Under the pieces are notes generated by a model. That model made no database searches. It was not told the origin of the DNA and saw only the letters and a program-made list of their open reading frames with translations. This document shows positions 36,651-48,830 of a stretch of DNA of 64,000 bases, one piece after another. The position numbers and the translations under genes are program-made. Origin of the DNA: Calliopsis andreniformis (lineage: Eukaryota; Arthropoda; Insecta; Hymenoptera; Andrenidae); contig NC_135073.1 of the NCBI RefSeq assembly GCF_051401765.1, forward strand, positions 5,332,001-5,396,000, read 5' to 3'. Each line of letters opens with the position of its first letter. The stretch's first letter is position 1.

Positions 36651-36993
36651 TTCATGGACAGTTTTTATCAATAATTTTATGTACAGAACGTTATGAATAA
36701 CTGTAACACACCTGTTCTACTTCCATGTTATTATTGTGGTATTTAAATTGTTAAAACTATCAAACTATGATTGATATCTCCTTTTGAAAATTGGTAGGAA
36801 TAGATTTTCATGAACTTCTAGACACGCGTTTACAAAATGTTATTTAAACACTTAAATGACTATAAATTTAAACTCTTGATTTATACTTTGATATTCGATT
36901 AAAAAAATTAATAGAAGTATCTTTCTCTTTCTGAAATTTTTTAAATCTCGTTATAGGAAGCAACTGCAACATTTTTGAAACTTACAATAATTA

Positions 36994-37219
36994 CAGTAGA
37001 ACCTGTATTAGCCGAATTTTAATCTTCTACAAATTCTGTTATTCATTGTCAATATGATTTGTTCAGTATACCTACTAATTATCAAAGTACAGTAGGTAAA
37101 ACTTGAAACTCAAAACATAACTTAGTGATAGTCTCTTACAATACCTCATAAATTAGACATCAGACAGACATTTTACTGTGCAATTTTCTTCTTAAGTCAA
37201 TTAATCGAAGTGTTACATG
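36994..37219. mobile_element. Pogo/Tigger-like MITE, degenerate copy
   Basis: The left end CAGTAGAACCTGTATTAGCC follows a TA (36992-36993). The reverse complement of the right end, CATGTAACACTTCGATTAATTG, matches at about 14 of 22 positions with one gap. The right flank is not TA, so this copy is decayed. The CAGTAGAACC start is the type known from pogo/Tigger transposon ends. Length (about 226 bp) and termini agree with the copies at 41897 and 50973. No coding capacity. Confidence 0.5.
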
Positions 37220-37220
37220 A

Positions 37221-38440
37221 TGTTTACATAATACTTACAAGTATACATATATAACTCAAGTAACTATTCACTTGAATCATTTCTCTCAGAATACCTCTTC
37301 TAAGGAAACTCGTATAATCTTTTAACAGTTTACTTTATATATTATTTTCTTTACTATTTCTCTCCTCGTTCGCAAACAGACTGACAGTTTTCTAGACACC
37401 ATCTTACCGTCAACAAGTTCGTTCCTGTTTGTTAATTGGTTCAAAGTTTCGCCGAAATTACATCAGAAAAGCCGGTTATAATCCTCTTCGATGGGGGATC
37501 AAATCTCGAATTTCGTCGTCGTCGAGACGACTTCGATAAGATCTCGTACGCGCGTCACAGTAAATTCTGTTGCGAAAATCCCCATACTCTGTCGTTGGGT
37601 GAGACCTTTCTGGAGGTCGCACACGTTGTATTCCGGTGAACACATCCGGGCGAAAACTAAACTGGTTTAGCTTCAAGCACGTTAGGGCTCCTTTAATAGC
37701 TTATAGGTAAACAAAATTAACATATCTTAACAGCGTTAAGAATTTCCAGACGGTAAGGGTTGAAGGAGGTAAGTTTGTTAAGTAACAAGGATCGCGAACC
37801 CACCACGGAGCTACCCAGCGAGGCGCGATCCTAAAGAAACGCGATATATTCGGCGCACGACAAGCCCTGTCTGTTCTGATAAGCGATATCATGCTGTTAT
37901 TTTAGTGGATATTTAATCCTCTTATCGTATGAACTTTCTTTTCAATTTGAAACAAGACATTATATAATGAATAATCGATGGGTGGTGGGTCCACAGTAAT
38001 TCTACTAATTCAACCATTTATTTTGAGAAAAAATAATAACGAATAATAATAAAATTGAAGAGTTGTAGTACTGATGCCATGTTACCTTAATTGAATGATC
38101 AATTTTGTTCCTGCGACATTGCATTTTTAAATAAGCCCGTAAATTAGAATTTGTTAGAGTAATTTGGAAAATATATTAGTCGTTATTTGACAGCCATGTA
38201 TAATTTTGTCATTTTAGATATAATTGTACAAGTTAATATTTCACTTTTGAAAAGTTAATTACTAGTCTCGAACTCAGGCGATGAAGTTACAAATTTGACA
38301 AAAAAGGGAATTGATCAGTTTAACCTTTAATAGGCTCATATACAAAACCTTGCTTTACCTAGTGTATCAATAAAATTTCTATCAATTCCCTGTTTGCCCT
38401 GTCCGTTACTATTTATTGATACCTACCTTATTTTATCATC
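37221..38440. other. AT-rich DNA with a CpG-richer island at about 37370-37890
   Basis: The island has opposing frames (37436-37639 plus; 37476-37676 and 37701-37892 minus), including ATTTCGTCGTCGTCGAGACGAC-like CG-dense sequence. No domain. The remainder to 38440 is AT-rich with no structure seen. Confidence 0.4.
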
Positions 38441-39400
38441 ACGTTTTCCTTGCAGAAGTTTGCATAAGACTATCCCCCTCTGGCTCGTCTAGAAGACCCA
38501 ATCCATGACTGTGACCAGATAGAGAGCTACAGCTCGGTCACGAAAGGGACGATCGAAAATTTCTCCCACGAGAGGGACTCAATAATGCGTCACGACGTTT
38601 TTCGTCTATCCGGTGGATCTTCCTCGTGGAATAAATATGTAAATCGAGGATTTCTCGTTTCCCTGTCGCGTTGCGCAAGAACCAGAAGGCTCGCGACAAT
38701 CTTGACCTCTCCTCTCTTGCCTACTGTTCACCCGCTTCTCCTCCCCTCACCAGAACGTCTCAGGATGACGTCGAACACCGCTACTGCGTTCTACCTGTGA
38801 TATCAAAGCCGGTCCCCATTGAATAATTCAGCGCGTACGGTCCTGCCGATTTGCAAACGCCGATAATCGTATCTGCGAGTCTGTATCTCGCAATTGTAAA
38901 GTTTTCAGGCCGAATTACGTCGATACGGAGCCCAAAAGCAACGTGAGTTATTTACTCGATACACGAACCAGGAAAAGTATCTACCATCGTTGCTGCCTTT
39001 TATCATATTCTCTGCCCTCTGGATTCGGTTCCTCGACATTTCTTCTCCGAGCTGTCAGTTTCTGCCATTTCCATTTAGAATAGCCACAAAATGACTCGTC
39101 AAACGGATCCAACCACTAATTATGTTCGGAGGGACGATACATTTTTGGGTATCACGGCACGGCGTTCGATGTTGCAATTAGATTGAAGGCTAATTAATAC
39201 TGGACAGCTAATTTCCCGTCGATCAGGACCATTCATATTTTTGTTGACTGGCTAATAATACCGTGAAGGGCATACCTACCAGGTATGCCCACCTGCTGAT
39301 GTTTCGAATCGAGAATCAGGTGGACAGCAATTCTGGACCAGTGACTCGTGAAAGACATTGCATGTAACTTCGATCGATATTAAATCGACCGTAAATATTT
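38441..39400. promoter_or_regulatory. Long GC-balanced block with homeodomain cores, candidate enhancer
   Basis: A strong acceptor-like CACGTTTTCCTTGCAG ends at about 38455, but all three registers beyond it stop within about 17 codons. From 39060 to 39260 the block carries CCACTAATTATG, GCAATTAGATTG, GGCTAATTAATAC and GACAGCTAATTTC, a dense set of TAATTA/TAATTR homeodomain cores in GC-balanced sequence, followed directly by the hairpin at 39268. This layout is typical of developmental enhancers; function is inferred. Confidence 0.35.
39268..39290. repeat. Perfect 10-bp-arm hairpin (GGGCATACCT / AGGTATGCCC)
   Basis: Arms 39268-39277 and 39281-39290 are exact reverse complements around a 3-base loop, ACC. 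Immediately downstream, CCACCTG and CAGGTGG form a second, wider inverted pair (about 39289-39325) around AATCGAGA-containing sequence. There is no T run after it, so it is not a bacterial-style terminator. It is more likely a dimeric factor site or a structured RNA if transcribed. Confidence 0.75.
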
Positions 39401-40640
39401 GTAAAAAGATTATCCATAGTTACAGCACACTGATTTAGATGATATTCCTGGTCTTTAATTCTAGTCCGATAATTCCTCAGTTTGTTCTAGCTAAACGATT
39501 ACTTTGATAATATAGATTTATGAATAATAAAATCGATTTTAGTGGAACAAGCGCTCTAGCTAACTTTTGAGCACTCGCATGAAATTCAAGTGACTCTTCA
39601 CTCAATCCTTGATATTCAATTTTTAACTATTGTAGTAGTGATTTTGTATTCCATAATAATTGCTATTATTGTATGTCTTCTGAGTTTCGATTGGAATGAT
39701 TCATTTATATCTATTTCTAAGTATGCAAAAAATGTATATTTTCAGAAAATTGAATAAATTAGGCATCTTGATTAGTAGCAAACTGATCGTTTGCTATAGA
39801 AGTGTTCTATATGCGAACATATGTATGCAGAATGAGCGCTATTCTGATTGCTCGTCGTTTTTTGCGAAATTTACACCGCGGAGTGAAGAAGTATATTGGG
39901 TCGTGAAGTAAAGGCTGGCTTCTGAATGAGAAAGGATAGTTTTATTTATTCGAGTTTCGATTATCCCGCCAAGGACCACCTAGAGCGCGTTCATCCCATA
40001 ACTCAGCTCCCAGGAATTGTCCGTGGAAAATACTGAAATATCTCTGTTCGTACCACACCCTTTTTCCGCTTTCGTACTTTCTTGCACGATGACATTCGAC
40101 GACTTCGATATATCCTAGCGACAACTGGAGTTGGTTCATATAAAACTTATTTATAAAGTTACAAGAATAATAAATAAATGAATTTATACTTGTTACGTTT
40201 CAGCAGCAAGTAAGCCAAAAGTTACAGATTGACACGTAAGAACAAAATGTCAAGCTTACTTGCTGAAATAAGAATTGAACGTCGTTTCGAATATTTCATT
40301 ATATTGAAAGCTAATTTTCATAATTATTTGCTATGTCTTATTTTTTGTATGTGTTCCGTCAAATAGGATAACGTTTACTTCCAACTTAATAGTCAATCAA
40401 TGTTGATTCCAATTTATAAGATTTCAAAGTCAAACCTAATTTTAGTTTTCAGATTAGATTTGATTCACTTGAGTTATGGTTCAGTTTCGCTGTTGCTAAT
40501 TGTAAGCGTGATCTCACACTTAGCTGTACAGTAGTAAAATACAAATGTACTTTAATACTGTTGTATCATGAATAACTAATCGAATACGCGAATGAAATAT
40601 TTCTTTTTTCTTTGTTCATTGTGTCATTAACAAGTAATTG
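39401..40640. other. AT-rich DNA with a small island (about 39840-40140)
   Basis: The island holds a 65-codon minus frame (39942-40139) and the tail of a plus frame (39696-39911), neither with a domain. A weak inverted pair beginning ACAGTAGTAAAATAC (about 40528) and ending GTACTTTAATACTGT is about 37 bp long and probably chance. Confidence 0.4.
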
Positions 40641-41110
40641 TAATTGATATCGAGCAGTTGGCAGAAAGGAGACCTTAGGAAAAGGTAGGAAAGGAGAAAA
40701 GGAAGATAAAAGTTAAAGGGACCCCCTACGCACTGTCGTTCGGTTATTTTTCGGTTCGATCGTAAAATCTAATGGGCACGTAAACTCTGGAAAAAGCGTT
40801 TCGGTATAAAAAAGAGAACCGTCAACGATAGAATCGTTATTAATACTTTATGTTAATTACCGTATCGTTTGGCTCGTCCAACGGTCTTAAATCGAATCGC
40901 TAAAGAGCCATGCCTGGATCGTAAATTCGTTGTCTCGGCTTGACGCTCGATTAAAATCTTCTTTCGAGAGATATCTTTACCTCTTTCTCTTGCGTTCTCG
41001 ATATCATCTCTACCTCTATCGATGTGATTCTCTCGATAGCTTCGAAGTCAAGTCGATTGGGATTCATCTTATCACCCAGAGTCTGTATTTTTCTGCCGTA
41101 ATGCGTTGAA
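40641..41110. other. GC-balanced block, candidate regulatory sequence
   Basis: Contains GTTCGGTTATTTTTCGGTTCGATCG, GGCTCGTCCAACGG and repeated TCTCGAT/TCGATAG segments, no long frame and no splice pair. Sharp borders with AT-rich flanks. Confidence 0.3.
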
Positions 41111-41896
41111 TATCATTCAACGATCGAACAGTGTTTTACATAGTACAGTACTAACTGAACACTTGGTAGTAGTTTTTCTTTTAGAAAATTACAAAACTAA
41201 AAAGCCTTCAATTCAGATAAATGTAGGGAACACGAATAACATTCAACTATCGTATTTATCTTAATTATTTTTCTTTTACCTAAATAAGATTTTAACTGTT
41301 ATCGAAGCTGTTAGGTAATTTTTAATGGAAAATATCATTGTACAGTTTTAACTTTGTCTAATTTTCAGTAGAACTGACAGTAGAAGTTAAATCATGATTT
41401 AATAACAACCTAACAGACAGCTTTAACTTTGAATTTGATCTTTAAGTTTATCAATCTAGGTCCAAAAGCATCAAGAATTAATGTAGTAATGTGAATCTGC
41501 AAATTGCTCTAAATATTCATAAATCACAAGACAGTTAATACTTATTTCTAGTTTAGAATAATCATTATAGTATCTTACTTATCAAAATAGTATAATAAAA
41601 AAAGAGAGAAACTACTTTGAACTATAAATAGCATAAAAAACAAGAATCAGACTTAAATTAGTGTTTTTCAAAAACTTAATTCATAACAGATAGTCCTATA
41701 AGAAACAAATTTAAATATTCTGTATCCTTATTTATAGGGGTTTCCAGAGAACTGTATTGTTAGTTTCATCGATTGGAAGCAACGGCTCTAAAATATTTTC
41801 CATTCAAAGCATAAAATGTCTGAACATTTAAGAAACTCTGTGAAGTAATTTTGTATGTTACAAATATTGCAACAAAAGATTTAATAAAAATATTTA
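41111..41896. other. AT-rich spacer, nothing specific
   Basis: Dense stops, no repeats or RNA-gene motifs seen. Confidence 0.55.
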
Positions 41897-42093
41897 TAGT
41901 AGCACCTCGATTAACCGGCATAACAATCTATATAGTTCACTTAATTACTTTTAGTAGACTACTGATTCGATGGTCTCCTGTACTCCTTATTTGTTATTAC
42001 AAATTTGTTATTATTGTTATTACAAAAAATAGTATTAACCCCGAATAAAAGTGGCTGCAAATAATTAAAAATCGGTTTATTGAAATCCTACTG
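41897..42093. mobile_element. Pogo/Tigger-like MITE, 197 bp, TA target-site duplication
   Basis: The left terminus TAGTAGCACCTCGATTAACCG and the reverse complement of the right terminus, CAGTAGGATTTCAATAAACCG, match at about 15 of 22 positions. TA borders both ends (41895-41896 and 42094-42095). The CTCGATTAACCG core is shared with the copy at 50973, and the CAGTAG start with the copy at 36994. The interior is AT-rich and non-coding. Known pogo-type transposases duplicate TA, which fits. Confidence 0.65.
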
Positions 42094-42095
42094 TA

Positions 42096-42860
42096 TAATG
42101 TTTCCGTCGTATTATATTTCATTGCTACGGTAATTTCATAAATTCTCAATAAACGACTCCTGCTTTTGTTTTGATAGAACCTATCTCTGTCGTTTGGATC
42201 AGTGATAAATATTCCAGAAGCTCGAATTTCTATTCAACAATACAAATCATGAGCATCTCTACAAAGACAAGTTATAGTCTGCATAGTCCATAAATATGTT
42301 GGCAAAATTGCTTCAGATTCAGTTTCCTAGTGCTTCCTATACGAATGAATATCCAGAGTCATGCAGTCTCCATAGGGAGTCCCGCACTCGAAGCAAGAAC
42401 ATCCGGGAGTAGTACATATATCGAAGTAGCGAGTGTCAGTCAACGTGCACGCTCTGTTTCTAAAAAAAGATCGTAGGGGTAGGAAAGAAAAGAGGAAAAT
42501 GGAGAATGGGCTAGACCATGGAGACCATAAAACATATATTAAAGCTATCACCATGAATATGCATGTCGCTGAGTTTTCAATTTCGTACGAACTTTCTCGG
42601 ATGCTGCCGCTTTCCTTCCTGCCTCTCTTTCGGAAGAGTTTTACGAGCCGTAAAGGCAACGCTGCCCGTCTCTGACTCCGGATTAGCCATGGAGCGGACT
42701 CCGTACCTTATTAGCTTCACCTTTCGCAAATTCTGTTGCGTTATATGCATATTCCTTACTATACTCTGTCAACAAGAGTTCTGCATCACTTTTAGCCTCC
42801 ACTCGGATGCACTTGCACTTTATCATGCGCTATACGTACATACGTTATACATATATCTAA
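42096..42860. other. Island with overlapping frames on both strands
   Basis: A 110-codon minus frame (42327-42659) overlaps two plus frames (42433-42675, 42563-42907). Near its C-terminus the minus translation has five Cys in CTTPGCSCFECGTPYGDC, which I do not recognise as a zinc finger or toxin fold. The upstream part is Phe/Ser-rich low-complexity. Not called as a gene. Confidence 0.3.
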
Positions 42861-43670
42861 TGGAAAGTCAATTGGATGTATTTCAGTATATGAGAAAATC
42901 GACATAAATTGAAACAAAAGAAAAATAAAATTAAACTTACTGCTGTGACCATCATATTCTAATATTATTCAAAGCAAGTGAATTTTAGTTCACTTTCACT
43001 CATGTTTGTGATGAGGAGAAAGGGAAATTATATGCAAACTCCTGTTCCTTTTTATTCATCTGTTAGTTAGTGAAAACTTGCAAAACTTATAAAAACTTGA
43101 TAAACCCTACGCTTTACAAAGGCACCCATTTTAGTTACTCTTTATTGTCTACTAAATATTCGGCTATGCAGAGTGTGTTTTAATGATCTAAATATGTAAA
43201 TGGTAATTTATTGGAATTTACTAAATTAATCTTTAACTCATTAGTTGTTCGTAAAACTTGTTCAGTTATTGAATACACAACTCTGTGTTACTAGTTTTTA
43301 TATCAGCTTGAAGCACTTTATAACGTATGTACTATATCGTGCAAATACAATTATTGTAAGTGCAGAGCATCATTTTCTTATGGTGACATTTTCTTTTTGG
43401 AGTTCATTTTTTACTTTCCACTTTCATTGTGTGGTGTATTGATTCCAAGAGTGAAAAATTTCCCGCAAGGAATATTAATTAACGGAGGAAAGCATACAAA
43501 ATTTAGTATAAAGAAAATATAGAAAACAAAACATAGGTACTACAAACAGTTATGTCTCTGTCACTTATTAGAGCCAATAGAAGTTTTGCATTCGTCTAAT
43601 ATATATGTAGCAAGTTCTCACTAAACACACTTATTTCGACTAAAATGACAGAGTCTTTGAAACGTTCAGT
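42861..43670. other. AT-rich spacer, nothing specific
   Basis: The 65-codon plus frame at 43245-43442 is Phe/Val-rich low-complexity. No other structure. Confidence 0.55.
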
Positions 43671-44390
43671 ACCCTGAGTCATCAACGTAGAGCGATTGTC
43701 ACAGAGTTATCAGACGTCGTTTTCATTCCTTCTAAATGAGACGAAATAGTCTATCCTAAGCGAAAGGTGGAAACCTGGAAAGTAGAGGCGATAAAGTCCT
43801 CAGGGCACGATAATTTAACAGTCAATTAGACCTAGTGTTTCGCTAATTCTCGGATTCTAGACAGCGATAATATCGACTGGCAAGCATTATTTTGCTGAAA
43901 TCGCCGTCTTCCAAGCGCAGTTTCGAATTCACTTCGCGCCGTCTCCCTCCAGCTTCCGATTTCGCCCTTCGTTTCGTCCATTCTCCCCGAATTTCACGAA
44001 GATTCGGGCTCACCCGTGGAATCCCCCACCAACGAGCCAACCGTACCCACCTTCCGCCCCTCTCTCGTAATTGTTTGATTACTCAGCACGGCGCTGAGCC
44101 ACGGTTAAACTCAAACTAAGGCCTCAGCCAAGATTGTTCCGGCTTCGCGAACGATGGTTAACGTAAGGCTGCCGCGTTATCGGGTATTACCGTCCTGGGG
44201 GAACGTTAATTAGCGATCATTAGTTAATTGATGGTACCCGTCGGCGGCCCTGCCGAGCAGATCGAGTGAAGTTGCTGCAAAACTGAACTCCCATGCGTGT
44301 TCATCCGTCAACTCTAACAATAGACCTTACCGATGATGGACACTGTGGACGACTAGCACTTTCGTCGCGTTTTCAAAGAAATTCATTCTT
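43671..44390. promoter_or_regulatory. CpG-rich island ending in a homeodomain-site cluster, candidate enhancer
   Basis: The first half has opposing CpG-driven frames (43843-44040 minus, 43892-44119 plus). The second half, about 44120-44280, has no long frame but combines GC-rich sequence with GTTAATTAGCGATCATTAGTTAATTGATGG at about 44204-44232, given here as overlapping TTAATTAG, ATCATTAG and TTAATTGA cores. Tight TAAT-core clusters in GC-balanced DNA are characteristic of Hox or other homeodomain targets. Function is inferred. Confidence 0.35.
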
Positions 44391-45170
44391 CTGTGATTTC
44401 TGGGATCGTAAAGTACCTAATATTATCTAACTCGAAAGCGGATAAAAATAACTTTCACGGAAAGTAAATCGTTGTTTATCAATATCTGAAGTTGAATTGA
44501 TTTTTCAATTTTTCATTACACCTTTCGTGTAAATTAAAAGACACTTTGTGAAATATGTATGTAATTTTTAGTATTTAGTTCTATATTTGGTCGTTCTTGA
44601 TGCTCCTTGCTAATTCCAGGATATTAAGAGTACTAAATAATAACGTATCTGTATTAATATCTGTGTGCAGTAATCTACATGTCAAATATCTAATACCTCT
44701 TAGTATTGCATCCCTAATGATTAATGTCTTGCATTCTATAATCTACAATGAAACAGTGGCTGTATTTTCAAAAGATTCTGAATGAATGAAAATTCTCCAT
44801 AAATTGTAGTCTTATTTCAATTGTAATATTTAACCCTTCTGTATGTTTAATATGACTGAGAAAATTATTTATTATATTCTCATGGTGGAGGGTTGATCCA
44901 CAATATCATAATTATAGCATTTCTCAGATCAGGAAAAAAGATTAAAAAAGAATACGTTACAAAAAATCAATTAAAAGTGCATGCAAAGAATTGTGCATGT
45001 AGACCTTGGATAACAGTGTAGACCATACCTCACTCATTCCACTAAACTGTTTTGACTTCACCAACATTGCTAATTTCTTTAATGAAAAGACATAAGGTAA
45101 CTAAACATCCACCGATATCACGAATATACTGTAGGTATAGTTTATCAGTTAATAGAAATCTGCTGCTCGT
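44391..45170. other. AT-rich spacer, nothing specific
   Basis: A 62-codon plus frame (44597-44785) has no domain. A direct repeat of GTGCATG occurs at about 44977 and 44993. Confidence 0.5.
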
Positions 45171-45860
45171 GGATGCCTAGATTGACATTTTCAAAGGTTT
45201 TGCAAAGCAAGAACGATCGTAAACACCCCCACGGAGAGACTTCTCACGGGCTTTCGACAAAGCGCATCCGTAGAATGGGACAACGAAGAAAACTTCTGAC
45301 AAAGAGATCCCTCGGGGGAGTATCAATCCGAGATCGAGTCCTCGAAAGATTATTTTTATAGAAGATTCCTCTTGATCTGTCCTTTCACGGATGGCTTAAC
45401 CATAAATTCGAAGAAATCACATATCGAAGACACATATCAACTGCTTTCAGCCCTTAACCAGGGCAGAAGGCGTTCGCAGAAGGCTTTTTCTCTCGCTTCC
45501 ATACATCATTCGGTTGTTATAAACAATACACTCAATAATTCGATCACTGACGTCATTCAATTATAGAGTTGAGAACCAGCAGCTTATTTATTTAAATTTT
45601 CACGAAGAGATCGTGATGTCCGCTGACAAACAGCAGCGATCCGGCACACAATGCTGAGCTTAATATCGCGAGTATGGGGTAATTGTTAATGAATAAATAT
45701 AAGTCCCGGACAATGGAGTTCATATAGGACCGGACGCTCTTGACAATGGCTCTCCACCTCTTTCTGATCGTCATCGAGTGACAGGTGACCCAAGGAGGAG
45801 TCATTCAAAACGAACCAGTTCCAAGGGTCTGATTATTCGTACCAGTGATTTGGTTCGCCT
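45171..45860. other. GC-richer island, no gene recognised
   Basis: Three short frames, two on plus (45173-45361, 45372-45566) and one on minus (45592-45804). The minus frame has a hydrophobic stretch (NNYPILAILSSALCAGSLLF) that could be a membrane segment, but there is no homology or splice support. Candidate conserved non-coding element. Confidence 0.3.
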
Positions 45861-46872
45861 TTCTTCTTCATGGCTCCTGTTACTTGATTTAAAAAATTTT
45901 AACAGATTTATATTCTTGGTTTTGGCATAAAAATCGTTTGGCAAGAATGAAAGGTGTGCTGTGAAAACTGAAAGGCTATTCTATTGTATCTGATAATATT
46001 ATTATTTTTTAACATAGTTTCATTAAAGTTGGATCGTAAACAGCAAATCGATTCAAACGTCTACAGAAAAGCAATGTATGAATAATCTCAGTGATTGGCA
46101 TCTCAATTATCGCCTTTGCACTCAAATAGTGCATAGATCCTGTTGAAAGCAGAGAATCTCTGTCAGTTATTGCACCCGTCTACCTGTTCTCTATTCTACA
46201 GCTCTGTCGAGACAAATGAAAACTGCACGCTAATGATCACAATTTTTTAATGAAGTCACGTGGTACTTATTCACTGAATGACTTATCCGGTTATTTATGA
46301 AATCGAATACACATCCTTCCTCAGTGCACACCAACCGCGTGTACGTGAACACCGGTCAGAAGCCCGCAGACCCGCCGAGACAAAGATACGTCACACGCAC
46401 CAGTTCTTTTGTTATTATGACTTTGTCGAGCCATTCACGGGCCCGTGTTCACTTCGATGGGATCGAGGCGCATCTCCCACGCGTTACACCCATGGAACCT
46501 GTTTTCTTCTTCTTCCATCAACCGGACGGGGTGGCGAGATGAAGGAGAAGAAAGAAGAGAAGAAAAGGAGATCGAAATTTATTTCGAGTCCTCCGAGCGG
46601 AAAGTATCTTTCCCCTGTCGAATTCACTTGACCGACTTTTCATGGTGGGGGTAGTGGCGAACACGTCGATTCCAAGGGTGAACGAAACACGCTCCCACTG
46701 GTGACACAAACTCAAAAGGTATCCTTTCTTTCGATAAAAAATTTTACGAAAAAGAAACGGTTACACATGGTAAAGGTGTTCACGCGTTTTAGGCCCATTT
46801 TCGTCGCCCAAAAGTAGACCTTCCTAAATTCTGTACGGTTACGGATTTTGCTGCCACGATAGACTGTCTTAA
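45861..46872. other. AT-rich DNA then a CpG-rich island (46290-46870)
   Basis: The island carries a 117-codon plus frame (46278-46631) overlapping two other plus frames and a minus frame; the end is Lys/Glu/Ser rich because of a GAGAAGAAAG purine run. No domain. The island abuts the TTAA-flanked element on its right. Confidence 0.4.
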
Positions 46873-47728
46873 GGGGGTATAACACCTTGTCCATGACAAA
46901 AGAATAGAAAATTTCTGTTAGTATTTTTTTAAGTTGTATATCTGGAGAATATTGTGGTAATAGGATTTTAGTTGTTTATATCTTGAATTATGTTGTTTTT
47001 ATCTTTATTCTAAACTCATCGAGATTGTAGTAACATTAGGTGTAGCTGCTATCAAAGTGTAAATAAGATTTTAAAGTATGATAAGTTGTACGTTAAAGTA
47101 CTTACAGGGTGTAAAGGATTAAAATTTGAATAAGTGACGAAGTTACAGCATTGAAAAGGACTGCTCGTCGTATTAAAAATAATGTTAAGATATATTTTTA
47201 AACGTGGGTTTTCTTAAGAAGTTTTCTCGGAACACATTTTTTTAACTTTACAAATCTTCACAACTATTCATCCTTCTAATTTGAAATTTTAATACATGGT
47301 TTCTTGAAAACTTATGTATCTACAATTTAGCATATGATTTTTTGGATATTCTAATTTTTCCAATTGTGGAAAAGTTACTATTTGTCTTCAAGAACACAAC
47401 CTGCCGATTTTTTAAAAATTACACCAGCATTATATGCTAGAATGAAAAAATCTTTTTTTTCTTTTGTTCAAGTTGCTCAGACCCGTTCAATTTTTCAATT
47501 TTTTAAACATTTAAGTAGTATTTGATGGGACACCATTAGATATGAGAATACACTGTGTTGTATAGTTCTGTTATATTATAATTATAAATAATCAATACAG
47601 TATGAGAATAAAAATAGAATTTTACCTAAAAACTCCTAAAAATGTCTCGATATTTTATCCAGTAGCTGTATGGCTACAAAAATTTGAAATTCAGCTAAAT
47701 TCTTAGGCCTACAAGATGGTGTGCCCCC
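46873..47728. mobile_element. 856-bp element with TTAA target duplication and GGGGG termini
   Basis: TTAA occurs exactly outside both ends (46869-46872 and 47729-47732). The left terminus GGGGGTATAACACCTTGT and the reverse complement of the right terminus, GGGGGCACACCATCTTGT, match at 14 of 18 bases. TTAA duplication is the hallmark of piggyBac-type transposition, although classical piggyBac ends begin with CCC, so the superfamily is tentative. The interior is AT-rich, has stops in all frames and no transposase motif, so the element is non-autonomous. An internal TACAGGGTGTAAAGG at about 47103 resembles another transposon end but has no partner. Confidence 0.7.
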
Positions 47729-47732
47729 TTAA

Positions 47733-48120
47733 TAAAACGATACTTCCCCTACTAGAATGGCCGCGAAAGGAAGCAAGGGAGCTCGTTTGCCTTTTCTAGA
47801 AGGAGAAAGATGTTCGAAGGAATAGAAGAAGCGACGAAATTGTGGACGAGTTTCTCGTCTACCCGGGAATTATTGCTTGTCCGCGTCGCGGCGGAAGCAG
47901 CTGCACCGCAAATCTGCATTTTCAACAGGTGTTGCGTCAATTGCATTACATCGACGATTTCAATGAAGGTTACGCCCTTCGAGGTCTCGTCTGCCGTTAT
48001 GCGAACAAGAAAGCTTGATTTTCATGAAACTCTTCGTAACGGAAGTTTCGTTATTGATCTACTAATTTTAGTGGGCTTAGTATGCATTTTTAGTTGGTAC
48101 GTATTCCATTTTTAAGTATT
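47733..48120 (+). other. CpG-richer patch with a 101-codon plus frame, no gene called
   Basis: The plus frame 47810-48115 ends in a hydrophobic string (VIDLLILVGLVCIFSWYVF) and is open against a minus frame (47752-47946). It has a plausible single membrane segment but no homolog I know, and the hydrophobic end coincides with T-rich DNA. It starts about 80 bases outside the right end of the TTAA element. Confidence 0.25.
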
Positions 48121-48830
48121 TCGTTTCTGTGTTTTAGTTTATTTCCAGATCAGTTGTATCCACTAGTGGATAGAGTCTTAATCTTCATAGCGTTCATTGA
48201 AAATTTTTTAACATTAACAATGGAATGATAACGAATAGTATCAAATTTTTTCTGTAAAGTTTCACTATGCAACTTGGTCTGTTTATTTAAAGAAATTGGA
48301 GATTATAGTTCTATATTTTTTTACTCTTTATATGTGTAGTTATCTGTGCAATAATAATTGAACGAAAATTTTTATCTACTAATAAAGAAGTTGTCGCCAA
48401 ATTTTTCGATTATATGTTAATAATATGTTACTGAAGATGTTATAAGTTTTAAAATTAAAAAGAGGCTATACATATTTCATTCATTAGATATTAATGTTAG
48501 CAGATACAATGATGTATATGTTTTCTGTAATAGTATCAACAATATACTTCTATTATTATCAATACAACTAACTTCTCTGTGTTGAAGATCGTTAGTCTTA
48601 TTAAAAATCTATTTATCTTCATTCACGTTAAAAATCTATCGACTTTTAGCAACGCAGCAACCCACAGAGTTCTTATTTTTTCTTAGTCGTCTTCCATTCT
48701 TCTAACATCCTTCGAATCCTTGCTGTATGTAGAAAGAAATTATAATCTGATTAAGGTAAAAATATTCCAAAATCCACATAACAATGCAGCAAAATAAAAA
48801 TTTAATAGGATACCTCAATTCCTGTTAGGA
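48121..48830. other. AT-rich spacer, nothing specific
   Basis: Dense stops, no repeats seen. Confidence 0.55.

Noticed and set aside
38440..38520. Strong splice-acceptor-like CACGTTTTCCTTGCAG
   Set aside because: All three downstream registers hit stops within about 17 codons and no donor follows.
39268..39290. Hairpin as a transcription terminator
   Set aside because: No T run follows and the window is eukaryotic in character.
40528..40566. ACAGTAGTAAAATAC inverted pair as another pogo-like element
   Set aside because: Only about 38 bp with AT-rich arms; chance pairing is likely and no TA boundaries agree.
42327..42659. Cys-rich tail (CTTPGCSCFECGTPYGDC) in a minus frame
   Set aside because: The spacing fits no zinc-finger or disulfide family I know, and the rest of the frame is low-complexity.
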